Source of the DNA: CAIXOZ01 sp046091285
GTDB taxonomy: Bacteria > Cyanobacteriota > Cyanobacteriia > PCC-6307 > Cyanobiaceae
Assembly: GCA_046091285.1 (NCBI GenBank)
Contig: JBJTBH010000081.1
Coordinates: 1 to 37,446 of the forward strand
Direction: 5' to 3'
Length of the DNA: 37,446 nt
The notes below the pieces were generated by a model. The model saw only the letters and a list, made by a program, of their open reading frames with translations, had not been told where the DNA came from and did not search any database. Shown here one piece after another: positions 25,674 through 33,298 of the stretch. A program made the translations under genes and the position numbers. How positions within the stretch are numbered: the stretch's first letter is position 1; every line of letters starts with the position of its first letter.

Positions 25674-25696
25674 CATCGTTTGGCTGATCGTTCGGG

Positions 25697-25876
25697 ATGG
25701 CTGTTCCCAAGAAGAAAACCTCCAAAGGCAAGCGCAACCAGCGCCATGCCACCTGGAAGGCCAAGGCTGCTGTGGCGGCCCAGAAGGCCATGTCGATCGG
25801 CAAGGCCGTGCTCAGCGGACGTGCCCAGGGCTTCGTCTACCCCGTGGCTGAAGAGGCTGACTCCGCAGACAGCTGA
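25697..25876 (+). CDS. rpmF: 50S ribosomal protein L32
   Basis: A 59-residue ribosomal protein (MAVPKKKTSKGKRNQRHATW, then a basic alanine-rich helix and GFVYPVAEEADS). MAVPKKKTSK is the L32 signature; the zinc-binding cysteines found in some L32 proteins are absent, as is usual in cyanobacteria. It contacts 23S rRNA near the exit-tunnel side of the large subunit. ATG 25697 has no clear ribosome site. Its last 40 bases overlap the 3' end of the glycerate kinase gene on the other strand. Confidence 0.95.
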   Translation: MAVPKKKTSKGKRNQRHATWKAKAAVAAQKAMSIGKAVLSGRAQGFVYPVAEEADSADS

Positions 25877-27213
25877 TCTGCAGCAGCAGCGCTGAAGGGC
25901 CAGTCCGTCGTCAGGCCGCACCAGCGGCAGCGACGCTGGCCATCGAGTAGGGCCACCGCGTGTTGCTTTTCAGCCGCCTCTGCCAGGTCAGGCTTCTCTG
26001 CCAATCCAGCTGTGTCTGCCCATCCAGACCTGTCTGCAAAGTCAGTGCTGTCCTCCAGACCCGTCGAGTTTTCCAGATCCGTCGTGTCTTCCAGACCTGT
26101 CGTGTTTTCCGGACTCGTCGTGTTTTCCAGACTTGTCATGGTGACAGTGCTGCCAGTGCTCATGGCGCTGAAGGCCCTGCCAGCGGCGGTCGTATCGACA
26201 GAGTTCTCTTCTCTTGCCACCTGCGGGAATCCGGCCGCTGTCAGCAGCGGGTCCTGGTAGAGCTCCGGAGGCAGGGAGGCAAGACTCGATCGCACGAGGG
26301 CCTCAATGTCTCTGGCGCTGAGCCAGCCTCCACCGGTTCGTCGCTGCCTGGCTTCCGCCTGCAGCCGCCAGCGCCCTGGCAGGGTCCATCGGGTCGGACG
26401 CAGCAACCACAAGCCATCCAGCTGATTCCAGAGCGGTTCGTAGGCCTGCAGGAAGCTGTTCCAGCGGGGCAGCCAGGCCTTTTCCTCCTCCCGCAGCTGC
26501 AGCCCGGAATCGCTCCGGCCACGGTTTCTGAGATCCTGGCCACCATTGTGGCCACGATTCTGTCGCGGGCTGCTGCTGACGCCCCGGTCGCTTTCGCCCC
26601 GGGGCGCCTGATGATCTGACGGTTCGCCTCGATGCAGCACCCTGTCAAGTTCAGTCCCCGGCAGCGAACGGCAACCGATCAGCCAACCTTCCAGCACGAG
26701 CACGTCGGCGTCGCTCTCCTGCCAGCCGTCCCGCTCCCCTTCGCCACCGGCAAGGGTTTTGTTGAACCGTGGCAGCCTCAGATGGCCCCTCTGACGCCAC
26801 GTCGCGATCGTTTCCAGCAGCAGGCCGTCGGCATGGCGTCCCGGGGGCCCCCGGCTGACACCGACGGGATTGCCGGCAAGGACCCGGCGGCGTTCGGGCA
26901 GTGGCAGATAGAAATCATCAATGGAGGCCACCGCCACCGTCAGGCCGAACCGGGGACCCAGGCGCAACAGCTGCCGGGCCAGGGTGCTCTTGCCGGCCCC
27001 GACGGGACCATTGAGTCCGATCAACACTCTGGAACCGTGTCGCTGGAGGCTTGTCCTGGCTCCGGCCAACAGCGGCAGGGTGAAGGGCACCGTCAGACTG
27101 CTCGCCTCAAGATCAGCGGGCAGGTGGCGCAGCTCAGCCGGCCACTGGTTCTGATCCGGCGGCAGGCCGACCACGTCTCGCAGGCGGCGTTGCCACGGGT
27201 TGCCGTCGTTCAT
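25837..27213 (-). CDS. glyK: D-glycerate 3-kinase with a repeat-bearing C-terminal extension
   Basis: 458 residues. The P-loop kinase part has LIGLNGPVGAGKSTLARQL (about 64-82), VAVASIDDFYLPLPERR, RGPPGRHADGLLLE, RLPRFNKTLAGGEGERDGW and DVLVLEGWLIGC, as in plant and cyanobacterial GLYK, which phosphorylates D-glycerate to 3-phosphoglycerate, the last step of photorespiration. A hydrophilic insert (about 195-240) and a C-terminal tail are unusual. Residues 361-414 form nine degenerate hexapeptides (SLENTT, SPENTT, GLEDTT and so on), followed by one CxxC (Cys429/432). The ATG overlaps the stop of the Ycf20-like gene (ATGA, 27210-27213), and the 3' end overlaps rpmF by 40 bases. Confidence 0.88.
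   Translation of the reverse strand: MNDGNPWQRRLRDVVGLPPDQNQWPAELRHLPADLEASSLTVPFTLPLLAGARTSLQRHGSRVLIGLNGPVGAGKSTLARQLLRLGPRFGLTVAVASIDDFYLPLPERRRVLAGNPVGVSRGPPGRHADGLLLETIATWRQRGHLRLPRFNKTLAGGEGERDGWQESDADVLVLEGWLIGCRSLPGTELDRVLHRGEPSDHQAPRGESDRGVSSSPRQNRGHNGGQDLRNRGRSDSGLQLREEEKAWLPRWNSFLQAYEPLWNQLDGLWLLRPTRWTLPGRWRLQAEARQRRTGGGWLSARDIEALVRSSLASLPPELYQDPLLTAAGFPQVAREENSVDTTAAGRAFSAMSTGSTVTMTSLENTTSPENTTGLEDTTDLENSTGLEDSTDFADRSGWADTAGLAEKPDLAEAAEKQHAVALLDGQRRCRWCGLTTDWPFSAAAADQLSAESASSATG
25972..26133 (-). repeat. 18-bp tandem repeat inside glyK (about nine degenerate units)
   Basis: Nine 18-base units coding hexapeptides of the form [GSD]-L-[EA]-[DNE]-[TS]-T. The units nearest the kinase domain are most alike; those nearer the C-terminus have diverged (GWADTA, GLAEKP). 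The unit length is a multiple of three, so copy-number change would not shift the frame. Confidence 0.85.
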
Positions 27214-27554
27214 GAACCCACCTTGAAGGCCTCAAAGATCACGGCGTAGACCAGGCCGATGCGCAGGTTGTCGCAGAGGCTCCACGCCAGGGGGGCAGGA
27301 TCGCGGACCCAGCGACTGCGCACCCTGACGATGATTTCCAGACCCACCACCAGCATCAGAACCACGGCCGGACGGCTGGCAAACCTGGCCAGCCAGAGTG
27401 AGGTGAGGTTGTTGCCCAGATACATCCCGAACAGCAGCGTCAGCAGCAGCAGCGATCGCCTGCGCCAAGGACCGCGCCACCCGCCCAGCAGCTGACCGTT
27501 GAGGCTGGTCAGCAGGATTTCCAGTCGCGTGTTCTGGGGGCGGATGAGTGGCAT
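27210..27554 (-). CDS. DUF565 / Ycf20-like membrane protein
   Basis: 114 residues from ATG 27552-27554 (MPLIRPQNTRLEILLTSLNG); a longer open frame upstream overlaps the preceding gene and is not conserved-looking. Two transmembrane segments (RSLLLLTLLFGMYLGNNLTS and AVVLMLVVGLEIIVRV) and the ending LRIGLVYAVIFEAFKVGS match DUF565, whose plastid members are called Ycf20. Arabidopsis relatives have been linked to non-photochemical quenching. The stop shares ATGA with the glyK start, so the two are probably translated together; the HAD phosphatase gene ends 7 bases before it. Confidence 0.78.
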   Translation of the reverse strand: MPLIRPQNTRLEILLTSLNGQLLGGWRGPWRRRSLLLLTLLFGMYLGNNLTSLWLARFASRPAVVLMLVVGLEIIVRVRSRWVRDPAPLAWSLCDNLRIGLVYAVIFEAFKVGS

Positions 27555-27561
27555 CGCAACC

Positions 27562-28356
27562 TCAGCGCAGCGGCCGCAGTGTCGCCAGATAGTCGAGGTC
27601 CACCACCCCCTGGCGGGTGGTTTCGGGGCCCCGGAGGCGGGATGCAGGCGCGTCCGGATCGCCCAGCCCATCCCAGATCGCTGCCGCCCGTTGGAACCGC
27701 TCCAGCGGTTCGGAGGCACTGAATTCACTCAGGGTGATCAAGGTGGCCAGCTGCGCTCCGCTGGCGGCCGTCAGCCCTGGAACCGAATCCTCGATGGCGA
27801 CGTTCCGTTCAGGGGCGATCGCCAGGGTCTCGATCGCCAGCTGATAGGCCTGCGGATCAGGCTTCTTGCGCGTTACATCCTCCCCGCAGATCCAGAGGCT
27901 GAAGGTGGGGGCGAGATCCTGCAGCTGGGTCTGCAGCAGAGCCTGCACCGCCTGACGCCCGCTGGTGGTCACAATCGCCTGGCACCAGCCAGCCGCCGCT
28001 GCTTCCTGAATCAGCCGCTGCACGCCCGGCCGCAGACCGATCGCACCGCGCCCGATCAAGGCGGCGTAATGGCGCTGCTTGGCGGCCTGCAGGTGTTGCA
28101 CCCGCTCCGGATCAGGCGTCTTCCCCTCCCGGCGCTCCAGGTCATGGCTGAGCCGTTCCCGGCCTCCGCCGATCGCCAGCAGCTCGCGGTAGTCCTCCAC
28201 GCTCCACTGCCAGGCCAGACCCGCTTCCGCCAGGGCCCGGTTGAAGGCCAGTCTGTGGCCATCCCGTTCGGTTTCGGCCAGGGTGCCGTCGACATCCCAG
28301 AGCAGGGCCCCCGGGGAATCCTGGGGCCGATCGTTGATCGCGAAGGCGATGACCAT
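27562..28356 (-). CDS. CbbY-like HAD-superfamily hydrolase
   Basis: 264 residues from ATG 28354-28356 (MVIAFAINDRPQDSPGALLW); an in-frame TTG at 28374 would add six residues. HAD motif I is LLWDVDGTLAETERDGHRLA, motif II TTSGR, motif III KKPDPQAY and motif IV AIEDSVPG; the helical cap lies between motifs I and II. The E-T-E-R-D-G-H-R block is typical of CbbY, which removes xylulose-1,5-bisphosphate, an inhibitor formed by Rubisco misfire. A Rubisco-maintenance role therefore fits and suits its place beside the photorespiratory glyK, but the substrate is inferred. It diverges from recJ. Confidence 0.82.
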   Translation of the reverse strand: MVIAFAINDRPQDSPGALLWDVDGTLAETERDGHRLAFNRALAEAGLAWQWSVEDYRELLAIGGGRERLSHDLERREGKTPDPERVQHLQAAKQRHYAALIGRGAIGLRPGVQRLIQEAAAAGWCQAIVTTSGRQAVQALLQTQLQDLAPTFSLWICGEDVTRKKPDPQAYQLAIETLAIAPERNVAIEDSVPGLTAASGAQLATLITLSEFSASEPLERFQRAAAIWDGLGDPDAPASRLRGPETTRQGVVDLDYLATLRPLR

Positions 28357-28447
28357 GGCCACCACGTTAGGCAAGCCGGTGACGGTCCCTGTGCCTGACC
28401 CAGGCGGCCTCCACCGCCCAGAATGTCTTCACTGTGCCCAGGATCCG

Positions 28448-30349
28448 TTGCTCTCCAGACCCCATGAGCAACCCTGGCAGCTGCCCCAACCCCTGGATCC
28501 GCTCCCGCTGGAGGGCGAGGAGGCGGAAGCGATCCAGCGCCTCGGCCTGCCGGAGCCACTGCTCACCCTGCTGCGGCGCCGGGGGTTCGGGGAGGCGGCC
28601 GCCATCGCCGCCTTGCTCGATCCACCCCAGGGTCCCGATCCCCGTCGTCATTTCCCCGATCTGGGCAAGGCCGTCGATCGCCTGAAGATCGCCTGCAGGG
28701 CTGGGGAGGCGGTGGCGATCTGCGGGGATTACGACGCCGATGGCATGACCAGCACGGCCCTGCTGGTGGGGGTGCTGCAGCGGCTGGGTGCCGTTCCCCA
28801 GCCGGCGATCCCCAGTCGTCAGGACGACGGGTACGGCCTGAATGCGGGCATGGTGGAACGATTGGCCGCCGCTGGCGTCAGGCTGCTGATCACCGTCGAC
28901 AACGGTGTCTCCGCCACGGCAGCCCTGGCACGGGCGCAGGATCTCGGTCTTGAGGTCATCCTCACGGATCACCACACCCTCCCGCAGGATCCGCCGCCCT
29001 GCCTGGCTTTGCTCCATCCCGCCTGCACGCCGGAGCGTTCCCCCTACCGGGGGTTGGCGGGCGTCGGCCTGGCCCATGTGCTGGCCACGGCGCTGTGCCG
29101 TCAGCTCCGTCGCCCCGACGGCCTGACCATTGCCCTCAATCTGTTCTGCATCGGCACCATCGCGGACATGGCTCCCCTGCAGGGGGTCAATCGACGCTGG
29201 CTACTCGAGGGGCTTCCCCAGCTGGCCACCAGTGCTCTGCCCGGTCTGCGGGCCCTGCAGCAGCTGGCCGGTCTGACGGATCAACCGATCGATGCCCAGA
29301 CCGTCGGTTTTCAGATCGCTCCCCGCATCAATGCCGTCGGACGGCTCGGTGACCCCCTGCTGGTCGTGTCGCTGCTCACCACGGATCAACCGGAGGAGGC
29401 CCTCGAGCTGGCCCGGGCCTGTGAATCCCTGAATCGGCAGCGTAAGGATCTGTGCGGGGCGATCGAGGCGGAGGCTCTGGCCCTGCTGGATGCCGACGGA
29501 CCACGGGCTCCGGCCTTTGTTTTCCTGGCTCAGAACCACTGGCATCACGGCGTGATCGGCATCGTTGCCGCCCGGTTGGTCGAGCGTTGCGGTCGGCCCG
29601 TGGCCCTGCTCGCGTCCGAGGGGGAGGGCCGCCTGCGGGCTTCGGTGCGGGCACCGCGGGGGTTTGCCGTCGATCAGGCGCTGACGGCCTGCGCTGATCT
29701 GCTGGAGCGTCACGGGGGGCACCCGGCCGCCGGTGGCTTCACGGTGCGGGCGGAGCGGGTGGCGGCATTGCAGGAACGTCTCGAGACGCTGGCCTCCGAT
29801 TGGCTGCAGCGCCATGGTCCTGGCCAGGTGGTGGAACCGGAGGTGCTTCTGCGGCTGGATCAGATCGATCGCGCCTTTCATCGGCAGTTGCAACGGCTTG
29901 AACCTTTCGGCATCGGCCATCCGGCACCACTGTTCTGGAGTGCCGACTGTGTTGTGGTCTCCCAGCGCCTGCTGCGGGGAGGCCATCTGCAACTGGAGCT
30001 GGATCAGGCGGGCGTCCGCCATCGGGCGATCGCCTGGCGGTGGCAGGGGGAGGCATCGGTCCCTGATCGCCTTGATGTGGCCTACAGGATCACGCTCAAC
30101 CGCTGGCAGGGGGAGGAGCGGATCCAGCTGGAGCTTCAGGCTGTGCGTGCAGGCGCCCGGGGGGAGGTGCGACTGATGCGCCGGGGCCGCACGTACTGGT
30201 GTTCCCGCCGGGGGGACGGCGTGATGATTCGCAATGGTGCCGGTGAGGTGCTTGAACGGGACAGCCTCCTGGCTGCACAACCTGAGGATCACCCTTACCT
30301 TCGGGCTTTGGTGCAGGAGGCTGCCATGGCCCTTGGCATGGCCCCATGA
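28448..30349 (+). CDS. recJ: Single-stranded-DNA-specific exonuclease RecJ
   Basis: 633 residues if begun at TTG 28448 (MLSRPHEQPWQLPQPLDPLP); in-frame GTGs at 28379 and 28391 are alternatives, and nothing upstream resembles RecJ. The DHH phosphoesterase domain has CGDYDADGMTSTALLVGVL (Asp94, Asp96, Asp98), LLITVDNGVSA, VILTDHHTLP, RGLAGVGLAHVLATALC and PRINAVGRLGDP; the DHHA1 domain has NHWHHGVIGIVAARLVE and RHGGHPAAGGFTV; a C-terminal OB-fold follows. RecJ degrades single strands 5' to 3' in recombination, mismatch and base-excision repair. Its stop overlaps the clc start by four bases (ATGA). Confidence 0.92.
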   Translation: MLSRPHEQPWQLPQPLDPLPLEGEEAEAIQRLGLPEPLLTLLRRRGFGEAAAIAALLDPPQGPDPRRHFPDLGKAVDRLKIACRAGEAVAICGDYDADGMTSTALLVGVLQRLGAVPQPAIPSRQDDGYGLNAGMVERLAAAGVRLLITVDNGVSATAALARAQDLGLEVILTDHHTLPQDPPPCLALLHPACTPERSPYRGLAGVGLAHVLATALCRQLRRPDGLTIALNLFCIGTIADMAPLQGVNRRWLLEGLPQLATSALPGLRALQQLAGLTDQPIDAQTVGFQIAPRINAVGRLGDPLLVVSLLTTDQPEEALELARACESLNRQRKDLCGAIEAEALALLDADGPRAPAFVFLAQNHWHHGVIGIVAARLVERCGRPVALLASEGEGRLRASVRAPRGFAVDQALTACADLLERHGGHPAAGGFTVRAERVAALQERLETLASDWLQRHGPGQVVEPEVLLRLDQIDRAFHRQLQRLEPFGIGHPAPLFWSADCVVVSQRLLRGGHLQLELDQAGVRHRAIAWRWQGEASVPDRLDVAYRITLNRWQGEERIQLELQAVRAGARGEVRLMRRGRTYWCSRRGDGVMIRNGAGEVLERDSLLAAQPEDHPYLRALVQEAAMALGMAP

Positions 30350-31686
30350 CGGAACCCGCTTTCCTGAGGACCGCACGGCAGGCCCTTCAAACGATCCTGA
30401 TCCGCGCCCTCCAGCTCCTGGTCATCGGTCTTCTGGTGGGGATCGCCTGCTGGCCGCTCAACCTGATCGATGGCCAGGTGGATCAGCTTCTGACCCGCCT
30501 GCCGGCTTTCGGCAGCGGTGAGGCCTCCCGATGGACCGGCATCGCTCTGGCCATGGCGCTGGCCCCGATCGTGGTGATGCCGCTGCTGCTCTGGTTGCAG
30601 TCAGGACGGTGGCGGCGGGGAGCCGGCTCCGGCATCCCTGACACGATGGCGGCGATCGAGGACCCTGCCCAGGCGCCTGTTCGTCTGTCCGCGTCATCAA
30701 CGCTTCAGCGCCTGACGCTCTGGAGCGTGGCCAGCTTCGCTCTATTCCCCCTGGGTCGTGAAGGACCCGTCGTTCAGGTCGGTGGCGCCGTGATCTCAGC
30801 GCTGCGGCAGCGCAGGCCCCGCTGGCTTGCAGACATCGAACCCGGACAGCTTCTGGCCGTCGGGGCCGGTGCCGGCCTGGCGGCTGGTTTCAACACCCCG
30901 GTGATGGCTCTGGTGTTCATCCTCGAGGAGCTGCTCGGGGAGCTCCAGGCCCGCCTGGTCTGGCCGGCTCTGGTGATCTGTTCCGTGGCCGCCGGGCTGA
31001 GCGGACTGCTCGGTCAGCCGGCGTTCGTGTTCGGGGAGCTGAATCTGGTGCTTCCGGAACTCGATCAACTGCTCGATGCCCTGCCGATCGGATGCTTTGC
31101 CGGTCTGCTCGGCGGTCTGTTTGCCCGATGTCTGGTCATCGGTTCGCGGTGGTTGATGCAACGCCGGGTGGAGCATCCCTGGCGTTGGGGCCTGCTTCTG
31201 GGCGCCGGCCTCAGCGCCCTGCTGCTGATCAGTGGCGGCGCTGCAGGAGGCGATGGGGAAACCCTGCTCAAGGCCTTGCTTTCGTCAGAGCCGACGCCGA
31301 TTCAGTCGGTCTTCTCCCACCCGCTCGGGTGCCTGGGACTGCTGCTGCATCGCCTGATCGGTCCGATGCTGCCGCTGGCTGCCGGAGTTCCGGGGGGCCT
31401 GATCGATCCGGCCCTGACGCTGGGAGCGATGTCAGGAGGACTGATCTCCAATTGTCTGGGCCATGATCACCAGATCGGCCTTGTGTTCGGCATGGCGGCC
31501 GGACTTGCGGGGGCCACCCAGCTCCCCCTGATGACGATCGCCTTTGTCGTTCGACTGGTGGGGGATCAGGATCTTCTGTACGGGCTGGTGATGGCGGCAG
31601 CGGTTGGTGCCTTCAGCGGCCGCTTGCTGCTGCGCCAGCCCGTGTATCACGCCCTGGCGTCGCTTCAGAGGGCTCCGCGGCGGTAG
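30346..31686 (+). CDS. CLC family chloride channel or H+/Cl- antiporter
   Basis: 446 residues with about ten or more hydrophobic segments. CLC selectivity motifs are present: GAGSGIPDT (GSGIP at 94-98), PLGREGPVVQ (GREGP at 137-141, gating Glu139) and AGVPGGLIDPAL in place of GxFxP. FILEELLGE keeps the inner glutamate pair, which in E. coli ClC marks proton-coupled exchange, so an antiporter is more likely than a channel (inference). The start overlaps recJ (ATGA), suggesting coupled translation. The last 22 bases overlap psb30 on the other strand. Confidence 0.88.
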   Translation: MTEPAFLRTARQALQTILIRALQLLVIGLLVGIACWPLNLIDGQVDQLLTRLPAFGSGEASRWTGIALAMALAPIVVMPLLLWLQSGRWRRGAGSGIPDTMAAIEDPAQAPVRLSASSTLQRLTLWSVASFALFPLGREGPVVQVGGAVISALRQRRPRWLADIEPGQLLAVGAGAGLAAGFNTPVMALVFILEELLGELQARLVWPALVICSVAAGLSGLLGQPAFVFGELNLVLPELDQLLDALPIGCFAGLLGGLFARCLVIGSRWLMQRRVEHPWRWGLLLGAGLSALLLISGGAAGGDGETLLKALLSSEPTPIQSVFSHPLGCLGLLLHRLIGPMLPLAAGVPGGLIDPALTLGAMSGGLISNCLGHDHQIGLVFGMAAGLAGATQLPLMTIAFVVRLVGDQDLLYGLVMAAAVGAFSGRLLLRQPVYHALASLQRAPRR

Positions 31687-31772
31687 AAGAGAATGAAGAT
31701 CACGGCAGGACCGGCCAGAGTGATCAGAGCCAGGGCTGCGAAATTGGAGATCAAGTGGAAATCAATGCCCAT
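31665..31772 (-). CDS. psb30: Photosystem II protein Psb30 (Ycf12)
   Basis: A 35-residue protein, ATG 31770-31772 to TGA 31665-31667: MGIDFHLISNFAALALITLA, then GPAVIFILFYRRGAL. One transmembrane helix with the conserved GPA and RRG near the stromal end matches Psb30/Ycf12, a peripheral low-mass subunit of photosystem II near PsbJ and cytochrome b559. Family length is 32-46 residues. The gene is convergent with clc (22-base overlap) and divergent from the YkgJ-type gene. Confidence 0.9.
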   Translation of the reverse strand: MGIDFHLISNFAALALITLAGPAVIFILFYRRGAL

Positions 31773-31841
31773 CGGTCGAATGCCGTCTGTCCGCATAACT
31801 TTAAGCGCCTGCCCCTGGCTGTCCGTGACTCTGTTCTGCCA

Positions 31842-31860
31842 CTGTGACGGCTTGTCACAG
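31842..31860 (+). promoter_or_regulatory. Palindrome CTGTGAC-N5-GTCACAG between divergent psb30 and the YkgJ-type gene
   Basis: A perfect 7-base inverted repeat with a 5-base centre. TGTGA and TCACA half-sites resemble a CRP-type operator, but the spacer between them is seven rather than six bases. It could also be a hairpin in the leader of the YkgJ-type gene. Confidence 0.35.
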
Positions 31861-31870
31861 CCGTTCGGCC

Positions 31871-32254
31871 ATGGGGCGTTCTGAGCACTGGACCTGCATC
31901 AGCGGTTGCGGCGCCTGCTGCCGACTGGATCCGGACCGACGTCCGGAGGCTCTCGAGGCCCTCAATCCGGAACAGCGCGCCGTTTATCTGTCCATGGTCG
32001 GGCCCGATGGCTGGTGTCGCCATTACGACAGCGGAGGCCGTCGTTGTCGCATCTATGAGGATCGCCCCGATTTCTGTCAGGTGGCCAACCTCGTGGCCCT
32101 CTTCGCCCATGACCCTGAGGTGGAGCCCGACGCCCTGGCGATCCGTTGCTGCATCGAACAGATCCGCAGTGAATATGGGGGGCGTGGCAGGGTGATGAAA
32201 CGGTTTCGCCAAGCCATCCGCCGCCGGATCAACGAAGACGCCCCATGGATCTGA
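31871..32254 (+). CDS. YkgJ family cysteine cluster protein (putative Zn/Fe-binding)
   Basis: 127 residues from ATG 31871; an in-frame GTG at 31844 would place the start inside the palindrome. The N-terminus carries CISGCGACC (Cys9, Cys13, Cys16, Cys17), and further conserved cysteines come in GWCRHYD, RRCRIYEDRPDFCQ and IRCCIEQ. This is the CxxxCxxCC plus C-x(n)-C arrangement of the YkgJ/UPF0153 family, predicted to chelate zinc or iron; no activity is established. Its 3' end overlaps the first GDT1-type gene by 10 bases, so they form one unit, which fits a metal-homeostasis theme. Confidence 0.82.
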   Translation: MGRSEHWTCISGCGACCRLDPDRRPEALEALNPEQRAVYLSMVGPDGWCRHYDSGGRRCRIYEDRPDFCQVANLVALFAHDPEVEPDALAIRCCIEQIRSEYGGRGRVMKRFRQAIRRRINEDAPWI

Positions 32255-32628
32255 ACGAGCCCGGTTTCCCCGAAGTGGCGCCGGTCGCGGACCCTGGGTC
32301 CGCTCCATCACCGACCCAGCATCCAGGCAGCTGGGGTGCGGTCTTTCTCACCACCTGCACCACCGTCTTCCTGGCGGAACTCGGTGACAAGACCCAGTTG
32401 GCGGCCCTGCTGCTCTCCGCCGAATCTGGGCGACCGGTGATCGTCTTTCTCGGATCGTCGCTCGCGCTGATCAGTTCCAGCCTGGTGGGAGTGCTGCTCG
32501 GTCGCTGGCTGGCCCGGGTGATCCCCGCCGATCAGCTCGAGCGTCTGGCCGGTCTGCTGATGGTGGCGCTCGGTCTCTGGCTCGGGCGCCAGGCGGTGGT
32601 GGCGATGGTGGCCGGTCCCATCGCCTGA
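32245..32628 (+). CDS. TMEM165/GDT1 (UPF0016) family transporter, half-size, first copy
   Basis: 127 residues: a hydrophilic lead of about 30, then three transmembrane helices. The family motif E-x-G-D-[KR]-[ST] is present as LAELGDKTQLAALLL. Full-length GDT1 proteins (Synechocystis Mnx, human TMEM165) carry the motif twice in inverted repeats and export Mn2+ and/or Ca2+ against H+. Here one repeat is encoded alone and the other by the next gene, so a heterodimer is expected. Mn export to the thylakoid lumen or periplasm would supply the water-oxidising complex (inference). It overlaps the upstream cysteine-protein gene. Confidence 0.88.
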   Translation: MDLNEPGFPEVAPVADPGSAPSPTQHPGSWGAVFLTTCTTVFLAELGDKTQLAALLLSAESGRPVIVFLGSSLALISSSLVGVLLGRWLARVIPADQLERLAGLLMVALGLWLGRQAVVAMVAGPIA

Positions 32629-32680
32629 TCGTCGTCTCCACGGAGTCTCCATCCCGGTCCTTCCTCTCTGCGCTTCCTCG

Positions 32681-32998
32681 ATGCAACTGCCCCTGCTGGC
32701 CTCCACATTCGCCACTGTTTTTCTGGCGGAACTCGGTGACAAGACCCAGCTGGCGATCGTGACGATCAGCGGGACATCCAGTCGCCCCCTGGCGGTCTTC
32801 GCCGGCAGGTCCCTGGCCCTGGTGCTGGCCAGCCTGCTGGGGGCTCTGGCCGGGGGTTCCCTTGCCGCTGTGATTCCTCCCAATGCCCTGCAGCTGGCGG
32901 CCTCGGCCGGTTTTCTGCTGATCGGCCTGCGTCTGATCCTCCGGGCCGGTCGCACGGGGGATGCGGACGCTTCGGATTCAGTGCAACCCCCTGCCTAG
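32681..32998 (+). CDS. TMEM165/GDT1 (UPF0016) family transporter, half-size, second copy
   Basis: 105 residues beginning MQLPLLASTFATVFLAELGD, with the same ELGDKTQ motif and three helices (the last ending GLRLILRAGR). It lies 52 bases after the first copy. A 27-base stretch around the motif (32723-32749) is identical to 32371-32397 in the first copy, while the flanks differ, so the identity is local. The C-terminal tail is short and acidic. Pairing with the first copy is inferred from the two-repeat structure of the full-size family. Confidence 0.88.
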   Translation: MQLPLLASTFATVFLAELGDKTQLAIVTISGTSSRPLAVFAGRSLALVLASLLGALAGGSLAAVIPPNALQLAASAGFLLIGLRLILRAGRTGDADASDSVQPPA

Positions 32999-33298
32999 AG
33001 TGGTTGTCCAGTCGAGGACGGCGTCGCGGTCTGCGATCCTGCTTCGCGGCTGATCCAAGCGCCTGAGGTCAGCGGCTGTGGCGCCTGGCCGCTGCCTTCC
33101 CGGTTGTGGCTTCCCGGATGTGATCGTCCTCTTCCCTTCGACTCATCAACGATCCACCGGCACGGAGCCCCTGGCAGCGAGCTTCTCCAGCAGCGTTTCT
33201 GACGCCACGCCGCTTCATCGCCCCGTTCCGCCCCTGCGATCCCGGTTTCCGTGAGGGTTCACGGCGCCGTTGCTTTCCCTTCTCCTCTGCTCCCATCG
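32999..33298. other. 300-base region without a recognisable gene
   Basis: Frames on both strands are short or lack family resemblance. A 6-bp inverted repeat (AGCGGC at 33071-33076, GCCGCT at 33088-33093) has no T-run. No tRNA, ribosomal protein gene or clear promoter was seen; the region presumably holds the promoter of the following RNase-like gene. Confidence 0.5.

Noticed and set aside
25960..26619. Plus-strand frame over the glyK repeat giving a cysteine/arginine-rich repeat protein
   Set aside because: It is the complement of the 18-bp repeat in glyK; the glyK frame has the kinase motifs.
33071..33093. AGCGGC/GCCGCT inverted repeat as a terminator after the GDT1 pair
   Set aside because: Only six base pairs with an 11-base loop and no T-run.
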